Assembly (NCBI RefSeq): GCF_018326005.1
Contig: NZ_AP021903.1
Coordinates: 496,001 to 560,000 of the forward strand
DNA length: 64,000 nt
Origin: Pseudomonas sp. Seg1
GTDB taxonomy: Bacteria > Pseudomonadota > Gammaproteobacteria > Pseudomonadales > Pseudomonadaceae
Direction: 5' to 3'
The notes below the pieces were generated by a model that had not been told where the DNA came from, made no database searches, and saw nothing but the letters and a program-made list of their open reading frames with translations. Both the position numbers and the translations under genes were made by a program. Shown piece after piece: positions 28,618-37,993 of this stretch. The first letter of the stretch is position 1; each line of letters opens with the position of its first letter.

Positions 28618-29781
28618 TCAACGGTTGGCACGTGAACTCCCGGGCGCAATGGCGGTGTGTTTCTGGGGCGCGCGATGCAGGCCGATCAGGGCCGGCAGCA
28701 GCGTCGCGATCAGGCCCATCAGCATCAGCGCGAAGTACAGCGCCGGGGTGATGAGCTGTTGTTGCAACAGCAAGTTGAGAAAGACGATTTCGCTGAGGCC
28801 GCGAATGTTCAACAGCACACTTTCGCGCCAGCGGCTGGCACCTTCGAACGAGGCACCGGCCCAACCGAGGCCGAGCCAGTTGCCGAGGAGTTTACTGGCA
28901 ATCGGTAACATCAGCAGCGCGGCCCATTGAGCGGGGCCGAGGCTGGCGAGGGCGCTGTGCACGTCAATCTGCACAATGCCAAAGGTGAGGATCAGCGGAA
29001 TCGCCAACCACGTCTGCAAGCGGCTCATCCAGCGTGCTGGCAATGGCAGCACCAGCGGCACTTTCAACGCAGCCATGCACAGCAGATAACCGATGCCGAA
29101 AATCAGCGCGTTGAGTTTGTAATGCTCGGCCATCACCAGCAGGGCAAAGAAGCCGAGGCTGTAAGTCAGTGGGCGGCGCACACCGAACAGGCACAGCAGC
29201 AAGGGCACGCAAGCGAGACCCAGCGGCAGCAAAAGACTGCTCAGGTGCAGACTGCCTTGGGCGAGGCCGAACAACGTCCAGCAGGTCAGGTCGATCAGGA
29301 TCGCGGTCTGTACCAGACGTCGGGTGGCGGCGGGCGGGTAATCGATGTGACGCAGATACAGGTACAGCACCGGAATCGCGGTAATCGCGAATACCAGGCC
29401 GATGGCCAGTGAGTTGAGCCACGGTTGCGCCGGCAGCAGCCAATACGCGACCGCGAGACCGCAGGCGAACGGTACGGCGAAACTCGGCACGGCGATTTTC
29501 ACGCTCTGACGATCCAGTCGCAGGTCGATCACATCGCTGAGAATATGCCCGAGCAGCAAGGCAAAACTCAGGCTGTAGAGGTTTTTCAGCCACGCTGGCG
29601 CGATAAGTTCAGCGCCTCTGAGCTGCCAGCCCGGCTCAATCCAGAAGTACATCAACAGCGGTAAACCGAAGCTGGCCAACAGCAACTGGCTGACGATCGG
29701 GATCAGGCCGAAATGTCGACCGACACGGGTGGCGACGGCGAACAACGCCAACGCCAGCAACCAGAAACCGATGACCATCAT
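28618..29781 (-). CDS. Kef/CPA2-type cation:proton antiporter-like membrane protein
   Basis: 387 residues, almost all membrane helices (about eleven or twelve), with the sodium/proton exchanger fold: SFALLLGHILSDVIDLRLD and a C-terminal RGLSEIVFLNLLLQQ like the RG-x-E region of CPA2 antiporters. There is no RCK or TrkA domain. Both ends are coupled to the exporter and flavoprotein genes. It is not among the E. coli APE genes I know. Its job here is unknown; it could energise export or carry a non-ion substrate. Confidence 0.75.
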   Translation of the reverse strand: MMVIGFWLLALALFAVATRVGRHFGLIPIVSQLLLASFGLPLLMYFWIEPGWQLRGAELIAPAWLKNLYSLSFALLLGHILSDVIDLRLDRQSVKIAVPSFAVPFACGLAVAYWLLPAQPWLNSLAIGLVFAITAIPVLYLYLRHIDYPPAATRRLVQTAILIDLTCWTLFGLAQGSLHLSSLLLPLGLACVPLLLCLFGVRRPLTYSLGFFALLVMAEHYKLNALIFGIGYLLCMAALKVPLVLPLPARWMSRLQTWLAIPLILTFGIVQIDVHSALASLGPAQWAALLMLPIASKLLGNWLGLGWAGASFEGASRWRESVLLNIRGLSEIVFLNLLLQQQLITPALYFALMLMGLIATLLPALIGLHRAPQKHTAIAPGSSRANR

Positions 29782-32117
29782 GCTGCCGGCTCCGCTACAG
29801 GCGCCGCATGCTCATGTCGGCCGGCCCACGGCGCGAGCATGAAACTGAACGCCAGACCGAGGCTCACCGACAAGCCGAAATTGCTCACGGCCGGCGTGCT
29901 GGAAACCGCCAGCAAACCAAACGACAGCCAAGTCGTCACGGCCGCCAGTAAGGTGCCGAGCAGACTTACCGCTGCACCGCCGACCTGCTCGCGCATGAGA
30001 ATCGCGTAGTCGACGCTGATCGCCGTCACCAGCAGCAGGCCGAACAGGCTGAACAGGGTCAGCGGTTGCCCCAGCCAACCGAGACTGGCGAGACTGCACA
30101 GTGCAGCCAGCAACGGCAGGGCAACGATGCGCAGCGCGCCGCCGAAACCGAATGGCAGGATCAGCACCAGCACGATCAACACGCAGGAGGCGAGTTTCAG
30201 TTCGGCGGCGCTGATCTGCGTCGCGGCGAAAACATTGTTCAGATCGCCGAGACGATCCACCAGCATCACCCCCGGCAGATCCAGCGCCTGCACCCGCAGC
30301 AACGACGGATTATTCAGGCCTTGCAGGCTGGTCATCGCCGCGACGCCGTCCTCGGTCGGACCGAGCCACAACGTGCGATACGGTTCGCCGAGCGGCCCGG
30401 CCAGCGCAGCGTCGATGTCCTCGGTCGGCAGTGCCTGCAACTGTTGCAGCTCGGTTTGCAGCGCAGCGAGGGGAACGCCGAGGTCGAGCAGCGGCTGCCA
30501 GAACTGTGGCAGTTTGTTCAGCGCATCGCGCACTTGCTGTTGCTGGCCTGGCGGGCTGACCAGTTGATCCAGCGCGAGATAGCCTTGCAGCTTGTCGAGA
30601 TTGACCAGTTGTTCCAGACGCTCGCTCAGCGCTGCTTGCCGCTCCAGCAATTCTTGCTGATTGGCCGCACGCACGAGGAAGAACTGGCTGGTTGGTTGAT
30701 AGCCGGTGATGCGCGCAATGGTCTGCGCTTCATCGGTCAGACGTTGCGGTGCGCCGACCCATTGGCGGATGTCGTTTTTGCTTTGCAGTTGCACCAGACC
30801 GCCGGCGCAGAAGGCGATCAGCAACGCCAGCAACACCGGGGTACGCACGCGTTCAAGCAGTTTCTCGCGCAGATTGACCATGCGCTCAGCCAGGTGCAGC
30901 GGCCATTGCGCCGGGCGCAGTTCGACGTTTTTCAGCAGCGCCGGCAGCAAGCACACGGCTGACAGATAGGCACCGAGCAACCCGGCAGCGGAGAACACGG
31001 CGATTTGCGTCAGCGCCGGGAACGGCGTCCACGCCAGCGCCAGATAACCGATGGTGCTGGTGAGCAGGCTCAGGGTCAGCCCGGACAGGGTCAGGCGCAA
31101 GGCTGGCCAACTGCGCCACGGCTTGAGGCTCCAGCTCTTCGACAGATAGTGCAACGGGTAATCCACCGCCACGCCGATCAGGCTGGAGCCGAGCACCAGC
31201 GTCATCACATGCATGTGGCCGAACAGCGCCACGCACGCAACCGCGCCGAACAACATGCCCACCAGCACCGGCACGAACGCCAGCAACACGCGCCAGCGGC
31301 GGAAGGCGAGCAACAACAGCAACAAAATACCGATCGTCGCGCCGCCCCCGACCCAAGTCATTTCACGGGTCGCTTGCTGCTGACCATTGGCCGCGTAGAG
31401 CAAACCGCTGGCGGCCAGCAACTGCACGTCTGCTTTCGCCGCTTGCTCACGGCTGTGTTGCAGCAGGGCGGCGACTTGCAACGGTAGGTTCATGTCGAAA
31501 GCATTGCCGGTGGTGCGTGCACGCAGCAGCACCCAACTCTTGCCGTCAGCGTCGGCGACCAATGCGCCGCTGCCGATATCCAGTTGCACCGCGCCGTGTT
31601 TCGGCTGGCTGTTCTGGATGCGTCCGGTCAGGCCCAGCCAGTCATCCTGGCTCGGCACCAGGCTGAAACCGGTAAAGGGATCGAACAGTGCCTGCACCCG
31701 TTGTTGAATAAACCCATCGGGATGCTCGATCAGCAGTTGCCGATCATCCGCCGAAAGCATCGCCAGCCGCCCTTGCAACAATTGCGTGCGCAAGGCTGGC
31801 AGATCGGCTTGCAGGTTCCACTGGACTTTTTCGAACAGTCCACTGGCCTGCCATTGCTCGCCCAGCGTCTGCGCCATGGCTACCGCTTGCTGGCGATCGG
31901 CGTGGCCGACCAGCACCAGCATTTCGCGGTTGAGCGGTTCCTGCATGCGTTGTTCGGCGCGCAGTTCGAGGGCGTCAGGATGGGTGCCTGGCACCAGTTC
32001 CATCAGGTTCGCCGACAGTGGCGCACCGTCGCGCCATTGCCAGCCGGCCAGCGCGACAACCGCCAGTAGCAGGATCAGGAACAGCCAGGGCAGCCTGCGT
32101 TCACTCGGCAAAGTCAT
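29778..32117 (-). CDS. apeM: MMPL/RND-family exporter (ApeM-like)
   Basis: 779 residues. One N-terminal helix, a large periplasmic domain, a block of helices (from about residue 250), a second periplasmic domain and a second helix block: the twelve-helix RND plan shared with mycobacterial MMPL lipid exporters. VIGVAVDYPLHYLSKSW and the counterpart AISVDYAILMREQ carry the aspartate-tyrosine pairs of the proton path. In APE operons it is the proposed exporter of the pigment lipid. It overlaps the LolA-like gene by 17 bases. Confidence 0.87.
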   Translation of the reverse strand: MTLPSERRLPWLFLILLLAVVALAGWQWRDGAPLSANLMELVPGTHPDALELRAEQRMQEPLNREMLVLVGHADRQQAVAMAQTLGEQWQASGLFEKVQWNLQADLPALRTQLLQGRLAMLSADDRQLLIEHPDGFIQQRVQALFDPFTGFSLVPSQDDWLGLTGRIQNSQPKHGAVQLDIGSGALVADADGKSWVLLRARTTGNAFDMNLPLQVAALLQHSREQAAKADVQLLAASGLLYAANGQQQATREMTWVGGGATIGILLLLLLAFRRWRVLLAFVPVLVGMLFGAVACVALFGHMHVMTLVLGSSLIGVAVDYPLHYLSKSWSLKPWRSWPALRLTLSGLTLSLLTSTIGYLALAWTPFPALTQIAVFSAAGLLGAYLSAVCLLPALLKNVELRPAQWPLHLAERMVNLREKLLERVRTPVLLALLIAFCAGGLVQLQSKNDIRQWVGAPQRLTDEAQTIARITGYQPTSQFFLVRAANQQELLERQAALSERLEQLVNLDKLQGYLALDQLVSPPGQQQQVRDALNKLPQFWQPLLDLGVPLAALQTELQQLQALPTEDIDAALAGPLGEPYRTLWLGPTEDGVAAMTSLQGLNNPSLLRVQALDLPGVMLVDRLGDLNNVFAATQISAAELKLASCVLIVLVLILPFGFGGALRIVALPLLAALCSLASLGWLGQPLTLFSLFGLLLVTAISVDYAILMREQVGGAAVSLLGTLLAAVTTWLSFGLLAVSSTPAVSNFGLSVSLGLAFSFMLAPWAGRHEHAAPVAEPAA

Positions 32118-32703
32118 GTTGCTCCGTGTCGCTCAGCGGTTGGCCGGCGGTACTGTTCTGCATGCGCAGCACCGTGCTGTCGCCCTGGGTTTCCAGCAGT
32201 TCAATGGTTTGCACCAGAGCGCCGCCGTCGATGTTGATCTGATTGAACACTTGCTTGAGCAGCAATGAGCGTGGCGTCAGGGTCAGTTTCCACTGTTGCG
32301 CATCGCCGCTCAGGGCCAGTTCGAAGTCCCGTTGCAGGCCGCTGCTGTCACCTTGCAGCACGGCGAGGAACAAACGGTTCTGCTCGGCCCCGGCGCTCTT
32401 GTTCGGCAGCAGTTGCCAGCCATCGCCGTCACGCCGGGCGATGCCTTTGGCAGTGATGCGGTAATCCTGTTGCAGCGGAGTTTTCAGCAGCCAGAGCAAA
32501 CCGTGATTTTTCGCGAGGACAAAGCTGCCCTTGCTGATCAGCGGCTGGGGCAGGGCGCGCAGGTGTTTTTCCTGAATGAACTGGCCGTGGATAACGTCCG
32601 GTTTAGCCAGTTGCTCGCTGAGTTGTTGCAGGTCGAAGGCGTTGGCCAGTGTCGATATGGCCAACAGCGCCAGCGCGCCAAGACTTTTGCAAAACAGGTT
32701 CAT
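32101..32703 (-). CDS. LolA-like periplasmic carrier (ApeL-like)
   Basis: 200 residues with a signal peptide ending LANA-F and a LolA-type half-barrel: VIHGQFIQEKHLRALPQPLISKGSFVLAK matches the outer-membrane lipoprotein carrier start, LLWLLKTPLQQDYRI the next strands. The housekeeping LolA acts on lipoproteins; copies in APE operons are thought to carry the pigment lipid. ATG 32703 shares a base with the thioesterase stop (TGATG). Confidence 0.83.
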   Translation of the reverse strand: MNLFCKSLGALALLAISTLANAFDLQQLSEQLAKPDVIHGQFIQEKHLRALPQPLISKGSFVLAKNHGLLWLLKTPLQQDYRITAKGIARRDGDGWQLLPNKSAGAEQNRLFLAVLQGDSSGLQRDFELALSGDAQQWKLTLTPRSLLLKQVFNQINIDGGALVQTIELLETQGDSTVLRMQNSTAGQPLSDTEQHDFAE

Positions 32704-33125
32704 CACAGCATCCTTTCCACGGCATCGGTGAAGACTTTCGGCGAGGCCAGTTGCATCTCGCGACTGCTGACTTCGACCGCCACTTGCACCGAGCTGGCGC
32801 GGGTCAGGCGTTCGCCGGTTTGCGCGTCCGTGATCAGGTAATGGATCTTCAAGCGGTTTTCCCATTCCACCAGGCTGGCGCGCACGTTCAGACGCTGGCC
32901 GAACACCGCACCGCGCACGTAGCGCAGTTGCAGATCGATCACTGGCCAGGCGTAACCCGAGTCGACCATCTGGTTGTAGTTGTGGCCGATCTTGTCGAGC
33001 AGCGCGCAGCGCGCCACTTCGAGATATTTGACGTAATGGCCGTGCCAGACGACATGCATGGTGTCGACGTCGAAAAACGGTACGAGGATTTCCGTGTCGG
33101 CGTGAATCACTCCGGCGCTACGCAT
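32703..33125 (-). CDS. apeK: acyl-CoA/ACP thioesterase, 4-hydroxybenzoyl-CoA type (ApeK-like)
   Basis: 140 residues, a single hot-dog domain. FFDVDTMHVVWHGHYVKYLEVARCALLD contains the aspartate and tyrosine signature of the YbgC/4HBT group (D-x-D-x-x-x-V-x-x-x-x-Y). It would release or edit acyl chains on the ACPs. ATG 33125 overlaps the ammonia-lyase gene by eight bases. Confidence 0.85.
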   Translation of the reverse strand: MRSAGVIHADTEILVPFFDVDTMHVVWHGHYVKYLEVARCALLDKIGHNYNQMVDSGYAWPVIDLQLRYVRGAVFGQRLNVRASLVEWENRLKIHYLITDAQTGERLTRASSVQVAVEVSSREMQLASPKVFTDAVERML

Positions 33126-34662
33126 GCAGCCTCCAGTGTTGCGCGGCGATGCGTTGCAGGCACAGGCGCAGTTCGCCTTCCAGCGCGCGGTCCTCGATGA
33201 CCGGCGGGAAGTCTTGGGCAAGTGCTTCGTGCATGGCAGCCAGCGCGGGTGGCAGTGGTCGGGCGTCTTCGGCCTGGCCCCGCAGCCAGACGCCTTGGTT
33301 GGCGGCGAGCAGGGTGGCGGCGGCGACCTGTTCGGTCAGTTCCAGCACACGGATTGCGTCGCGGGCGGCGATGGTGCCCATGCTCACCTTGTCCTGATTG
33401 TGGCACTCGGTGGAGCGCGAGAAGACGCTGGCCGGCATGGTGTTTTTCAGCGCTTCGGCGGTCCAGGCGCTGGTGCCGATCTGCACAGCCTTGAAGCCGT
33501 GGTTGAGCATTGCGCGATCCGCCGGAGCGCCGGACAGGTTGCTCGGCAAGCCGTGGTTGTAGCGCTCGTCGACCAGCAGCGCGAGCTGCCGATCGAGCAG
33601 GTCGGCGACGTTGGCCACCAGGTTTTTCAGGCTGTCCATGGCGAACGCGATGTGGCCGCCGTAGAAGTGGCCGCCGTGCAGCACGCGTTCGGCTTCGGCG
33701 TCGATGATCGGGTTGTCGTTAGCGCTGTTGAGTTCGGTTTCGATGAACGAGCGCAGCCAGTTCAGGCTGTCAGCCAGCACGCCGAGCACATGCGGTGCGC
33801 ACCGCAGCGAGTAGCGATCCTGTAAACGATGCAGCGGTGCGGTCGGTGCGTCGATCGCCAGATCCTTGCGCAGCCATGCGGCGACTTGCATCTGCCCCGG
33901 GTGCGGCTTGGCGGCGAACAGGCGTTCGTCAAAGTGCTCCGGATTGCCTTGCAGTGCCACCACGTTGAGCGCGGTGATGCGCGTGGCCAGTTGCAGCAGA
34001 TAATCGGCGCGGGCGTAGGCGAGGCAGGCGAGGCCGGTCATCACCGCGGTGCCGTTCATCAATGCCAGCGCTTCTTTCGGGCGCAGCACCAACGGTGTCC
34101 AGCCGAGTTCGCGGTGCACATCCGAGGATTGACGGCGTTCGCCACGGAACATCACTTCACGCTCACCGGACAGGGTCGCGGCGACGTAGGACAGTGGCGT
34201 CAGATCACCGCTGGCGCCCACCGAACCTTCTTCGGGAATCAGCGGCAGGATGTCGTATTCGAGGAACGCGTGCAGACGCTCCAGCAGTTCAATGCGTACC
34301 CCGGACACGCCGTGGCACAGCGACTGCAAACGCGCCGCCAGCACCGCACGGGTGGCTTGCGCATCGAGCAGTTTGCCCAGTCCGCAACCGTGAAAGGTGT
34401 AGAGATGACGCGGCAACGCCTCGACGTGATGCAGCGGCACCGCGACCACGCAGGAGTCGCCGTAACCGGTGGTCACGCCGTAGATCACGCCTTCCTTGTC
34501 CAGCAGCGAATCGAGGAACCGCGCACCCTTGGCGATGCGCTCGCGATAGTCGGCGTCGCTCTGCAACTGCACGGGCGCCTGACGGTTGGCCAGGGCCAGC
34601 ACGTCTTCGATGCGCAAAGGGCGTTCGCCGAAGGTTACCGGCTCATGGGTTGGCGTCGTCAT
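33118..34662 (-). CDS. aromatic amino acid ammonia-lyase (HAL/PAL/TAL family)
   Basis: 514 residues. The MIO cofactor triad Ala-Ser-Gly is in GSVGASGDLTPLSY (near residue 150), and GVTTGYGDS near residue 63 carries the catalytic tyrosine region. By hand alignment the substrate-selectivity pair (HL in tyrosine lyase, FL in phenylalanine lyase, SH in histidine lyase) reads F-H here (LYTFHGCGLG). Histidine degradation genes are absent around it; its place inside the APE operon suggests that it makes coumarate or cinnamate for the aryl starter, as tyrosine lyase does in flexirubin clusters. Both ends overlap neighbours. Confidence 0.88.
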   Translation of the reverse strand: MTTPTHEPVTFGERPLRIEDVLALANRQAPVQLQSDADYRERIAKGARFLDSLLDKEGVIYGVTTGYGDSCVVAVPLHHVEALPRHLYTFHGCGLGKLLDAQATRAVLAARLQSLCHGVSGVRIELLERLHAFLEYDILPLIPEEGSVGASGDLTPLSYVAATLSGEREVMFRGERRQSSDVHRELGWTPLVLRPKEALALMNGTAVMTGLACLAYARADYLLQLATRITALNVVALQGNPEHFDERLFAAKPHPGQMQVAAWLRKDLAIDAPTAPLHRLQDRYSLRCAPHVLGVLADSLNWLRSFIETELNSANDNPIIDAEAERVLHGGHFYGGHIAFAMDSLKNLVANVADLLDRQLALLVDERYNHGLPSNLSGAPADRAMLNHGFKAVQIGTSAWTAEALKNTMPASVFSRSTECHNQDKVSMGTIAARDAIRVLELTEQVAAATLLAANQGVWLRGQAEDARPLPPALAAMHEALAQDFPPVIEDRALEGELRLCLQRIAAQHWRLHA

Positions 34663-35590
34663 CGGTCTTCCAGAAAGGGTAAAAGTTGAACCATTGCTGC
34701 GGGGCTTCGAGGCAATAGTGACTCAGGCGCTGCGCATAGCGGGTGGCCCACTGATGAATGACCTGCTCGCGCTCGCGGCGTGTCCACGTCACGGCATCGG
34801 CGAAGGGCTCGAGGGTCAGGCGATAGTGGCCGTCGGGTTGTTTCAGGCACATCAACAGGTTGACCGGGCATTTCAGCAGGCCGGCCAGCAGCCACGGCCC
34901 TTGCGGGAACGGCGCCGGATGGCCGAGAAAGTCGACGGTCACACTGCGTCCGCCGTGCAGCGGCACGCGGTCGCCGGCAATCGCCAGCCATTCGCCGCGC
35001 TCCAGGCGTTCGTGCAGTTGCAGCATGATCACCGGGTCCAGTTCGCTGACCTGAATCAGACGCAGATTGGTCGCCCCTGCCTCGCCGAGCAAGCGGTTGA
35101 ACTGCTCGGCGTGCTTGGTGTGCACCAGCACATTCATGGTGACCTTTTCGCCGATCTCCGCCAGCGCCCGGCACACTTCGAGATTGCCCAGATGTGCGCC
35201 AACCAGCAGTTGCCCACGGCTGCCACGCAACTGATTGCGCAGCAGGGCCGGGTCGATGATTTCAATCTGTTCGATGCGGATCTTGCCGTTCCACACGTCG
35301 AGCTTGTCGAGCATCGAATCGGCGAACGCCATGAACTGGCGGAATACCCGCCAATGACTCGGGCGCAAGTCTGCACGGTTGCTCCACTCGGCCAGCCGTT
35401 GCTGGTATTGCCAGGCACTGCGTCGCGCGGTGCGGCCGAACAGGAAAAAGTACAGGACGATGCCGTACAGCAACGGGCTCAGCAGCCGCCGGCCAAGAAC
35501 CTTGGCAGCGAACGCGGTGAATTTCATCAGCAGGAAACTGCCGCGCTCCTCGCGGTCGGCCCAATGCTTTTTGTCGGCCTCGACAGTCAT
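34643..35590 (-). CDS. LpxL/HtrB-type lysophospholipid acyltransferase
   Basis: 315 residues. An N-terminal hydrophobic segment (LLSPLLYGIVLYFFLFG) precedes the acyltransferase fold: GAHLGNLEVCRAL (the glycine-His-x4-Glu catalytic block) and the later GDRVPLHGGRSVTVDFLGHPAPFP. In E. coli the APE acyltransferase and glycosyltransferase are one protein (ApeJ); here they are two coupled genes. It presumably acylates the head group that anchors the polyene in the outer membrane. ATG overlaps the preceding stop. Confidence 0.85.
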   Translation of the reverse strand: MTVEADKKHWADREERGSFLLMKFTAFAAKVLGRRLLSPLLYGIVLYFFLFGRTARRSAWQYQQRLAEWSNRADLRPSHWRVFRQFMAFADSMLDKLDVWNGKIRIEQIEIIDPALLRNQLRGSRGQLLVGAHLGNLEVCRALAEIGEKVTMNVLVHTKHAEQFNRLLGEAGATNLRLIQVSELDPVIMLQLHERLERGEWLAIAGDRVPLHGGRSVTVDFLGHPAPFPQGPWLLAGLLKCPVNLLMCLKQPDGHYRLTLEPFADAVTWTRREREQVIHQWATRYAQRLSHYCLEAPQQWFNFYPFWKTDDDANP

Positions 35591-36321
35591 GGGCGCCACC
35601 GCCGCCAGAGGATCACCGGCAAACGCAGCAACATGCCGAAGAACAGGCGCGTGTGCATGCTGGAAATCAGTGCGTTGTCGTGGAACAACCGGAAGTGCGA
35701 GACGCCATCGAGCGGGTAATGCACGCTGGTTTGCAGCCAGCGCATCGGCTGATTGCGCCAGGCCAGACGCACAAGAATGTCCGAGTCGAAATCCATGCGT
35801 TTGCCAACCTTGGCCGAGTCGATCACGGCCAGCGTCGGCGCCAGCGGATAGACACGAAAGCCGCACATCGAATCGCGGATCTGCAACGACAGCGTGTTGA
35901 TCCAGACCATCACGTGGGTCAGATAGCGCGCGTACAAACGGCCCTTGGGCACGCTTTCATCGAACAGCGGATAACCGCAGATCATCGCTTCAGGGTGTGC
36001 TTGCGATTCTTCGACGAAACGGGCGACGTCGTGCAGGTCGTGCTGACCGTCGGCGTCGACCTGCAAGGCATGGCTGAAACCCAGTCGCGAAGCTTCGCGC
36101 AGACCGGTCATCACCGCGCCGCCCTTGCCCTGATTGACGGTGAGGCGGACCAGATAGACGTTGTCGCGCTCGGCCAAAACATCTAGCACTTTCGCGCAGG
36201 ATGGCGTGCTGGCGTCGTCCACCAGAATGCACGGCAGATGTTGCGCGAGCAGAGCATCGACCACCGTGCCGATGGCGGTTTCGTGGTTATAGACCGGGAT
36301 CACAGCACAAGCGTTATGCAT
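35587..36321 (-). CDS. family 2 glycosyltransferase of the APE operon
   Basis: 244 residues. VIPVYNHETAIGTVVDALL opens a GT-A fold; ILVDDASTPS is the nucleotide-binding strand and LQVDADGQHD the metal-binding DxD. The C-terminal MRWLQTSVHYPLDGVSHFR resembles dolichol-phosphate-mannose synthase-like enzymes. With the acyltransferase gene it corresponds to split halves of E. coli ApeJ. ATG 36321 overlaps the ligase gene by eight bases. The acceptor is presumed to be the lipid anchor of the pigment. Confidence 0.87.
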   Translation of the reverse strand: MHNACAVIPVYNHETAIGTVVDALLAQHLPCILVDDASTPSCAKVLDVLAERDNVYLVRLTVNQGKGGAVMTGLREASRLGFSHALQVDADGQHDLHDVARFVEESQAHPEAMICGYPLFDESVPKGRLYARYLTHVMVWINTLSLQIRDSMCGFRVYPLAPTLAVIDSAKVGKRMDFDSDILVRLAWRNQPMRWLQTSVHYPLDGVSHFRLFHDNALISSMHTRLFFGMLLRLPVILWRRWRP

Positions 36322-37993
36322 CGCCAGTCCCCAGAAGGATTCGGCCGCTGGAGCAGGTCGCGGTGTCGTTGCGGTAGGCGAAATACAACTTGCTGCGCTC
36401 GGGATCGAAGCGCAGGTGCAACTGGATTTCATCGCCGGGGCGCACCAGTTGCTGAAATTTCAGCACTTCCATGCCGGCAAACGGGCCGGTCAAGTTGAGT
36501 AATTGCCGACCGAGGTCCACTGCCCATTCGACCTGGACCACGCCGGGCAACACCGGGGCCTTGGGGAAGTGGCCGCTGAAGTAGGCCAGGTCCGGCGGCA
36601 CGCTCAGTTGCAGGCTCCATTCGCCCTCGGTTTCGATTTGCTCCAGCACTTCGGGGGCTTTCGACCGTGGTGCGACAAGCAGTGCTTCGATGTCGGCCTG
36701 AGGCAGTTTGCCCTGGCTGTTCAACGGCATTTGTCGCAGCAGACGCCAGCGACGGGGCAGGGCGAGGGCTTCGCAATGCTCGCGCAGATGCTGACGCAAC
36801 GTTTCGGTCAGGCTGCGGCGGCCGTGTTCGCGCAAGGCAAACAGGCCCGTTTCGCTGAGCACCAGCAATGCGCCGAGGGAGGCACGGTTTTCCTGGACCA
36901 CGCCCAGTCGTGCTTCGGCGACCCATTCATGGCTGACCAGCGCTTGCTCGAGCATCGGCAGGGAAATACGTTTTTCTTCGAGTTTGACGATCCGGTCCAG
37001 CCGTCCGAGCAGTTCGAAACGACCATCGGCGGCGATGCGCGCAGCGTCGGCGGTGTGTTCGACATGGCCCGTCGGCAGATACGGTGAGGCGATCAGCAGC
37101 GCGCCGTCGTTGTCCTGACTCAGTTCGACACCGGCGAATGGCTGCCACAGGGCTTCACCCTGTCGCCAGGCAATGCCGCCGGTTTCCGAGCTGCCGAGGA
37201 TTTCCGTCGGCCACTGTTGCAGGCGTTGATGCAGGCTCTGCGCCGCGTCGGCTGGCAGTGCGCCGCCCGAGGAGAACACTCGCCGCACGGCGCTGAGGGC
37301 CGGCCAGTCGAGGTTGTCGCCCATGCGCTTGAGCAGCGCCGGGCTCGCGACCCAGGCGAAGGCCGCATGCTCGCGGCTGGCGCGCTGCATATCCTCGGGG
37401 AAGGCCAGTTGCTTGCGCACGAATGTTCGCCCGGCACACAGCGGCCACAACACGCGAAAAAGTAAACCGTAGATATGTTGAGTGGCGACGCTGCCGATGA
37501 TGCATGCCTCACCGAGATCTGCGCCCCATAGCTGCTCCAGCGCTTCGACCTCGTTGGCCAGTTGGCGCAGAGTCTTGTCGATACGTTTGGGTTCACCGCT
37601 GGAGCCGGAGGTGCACAGGCTCAAACGGCACTTGTCGAGATCCAGTTCGGCGCCGGGCAATGGCGCCTGCTGAAGGTCAGTTAAACAGCTGTCACCCGGT
37701 AGATCGGTCAGCCACAGATCGACTTCGCCCGACCAGCGCTGACGGGTTTGTACTTGCAGATCCGAAGGCAGCAACACGCTGACGCCTGCGCGCCACGCGC
37801 CGAGTAGAGCGATGGCCAGTTCGGCGGCATCTTCCAGATGCAACGCCAGACGTCGCACACCCTGGGCTTGCAGGCCGGCGGCAACAGACAGCGCCTGTTC
37901 GCACAGATTCGTGTGATCGAGAGCCGGCGCGTGGCTGATCGCCCGCGCCGGCAAGGCCTTGAGCAACAACTGCTCAAGTTTTATCCAGTTCAT
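36314..37993 (-). CDS. AMP-dependent acyl ligase fused to a hot-dog dehydratase (ApeH-ApeI fusion)
   Basis: 559 residues. Residues 1-445 are an adenylate-forming enzyme: LCTSGSSGEPKRI (phosphate loop, near 125), LGSSETGGIAWR, DRIVKLEEKRI and the C-terminal lysine in NSQGKLPQ. Residues 455-559 are a second domain: YFSGHFPKAPVLPGVVQVEWA with the dehydratase histidine, then FQQLVRPGDEIQL. In E. coli these are separate proteins ApeH and ApeI. The ligase loads the aryl acid onto the ACP; the dehydratase serves extension. The start at 37993 gives the usual N terminus (NWIKLEQLLL). Confidence 0.88.
   Translation of the reverse strand: MNWIKLEQLLLKALPARAISHAPALDHTNLCEQALSVAAGLQAQGVRRLALHLEDAAELAIALLGAWRAGVSVLLPSDLQVQTRQRWSGEVDLWLTDLPGDSCLTDLQQAPLPGAELDLDKCRLSLCTSGSSGEPKRIDKTLRQLANEVEALEQLWGADLGEACIIGSVATQHIYGLLFRVLWPLCAGRTFVRKQLAFPEDMQRASREHAAFAWVASPALLKRMGDNLDWPALSAVRRVFSSGGALPADAAQSLHQRLQQWPTEILGSSETGGIAWRQGEALWQPFAGVELSQDNDGALLIASPYLPTGHVEHTADAARIAADGRFELLGRLDRIVKLEEKRISLPMLEQALVSHEWVAEARLGVVQENRASLGALLVLSETGLFALREHGRRSLTETLRQHLREHCEALALPRRWRLLRQMPLNSQGKLPQADIEALLVAPRSKAPEVLEQIETEGEWSLQLSVPPDLAYFSGHFPKAPVLPGVVQVEWAVDLGRQLLNLTGPFAGMEVLKFQQLVRPGDEIQLHLRFDPERSKLYFAYRNDTATCSSGRILLGTGDA

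Noticed and set aside
33118..34662. Histidine ammonia-lyase HutH of histidine breakdown
   Set aside because: No hut genes nearby; translation-coupled inside the APE operon; selectivity pair differs from the SH of histidases.
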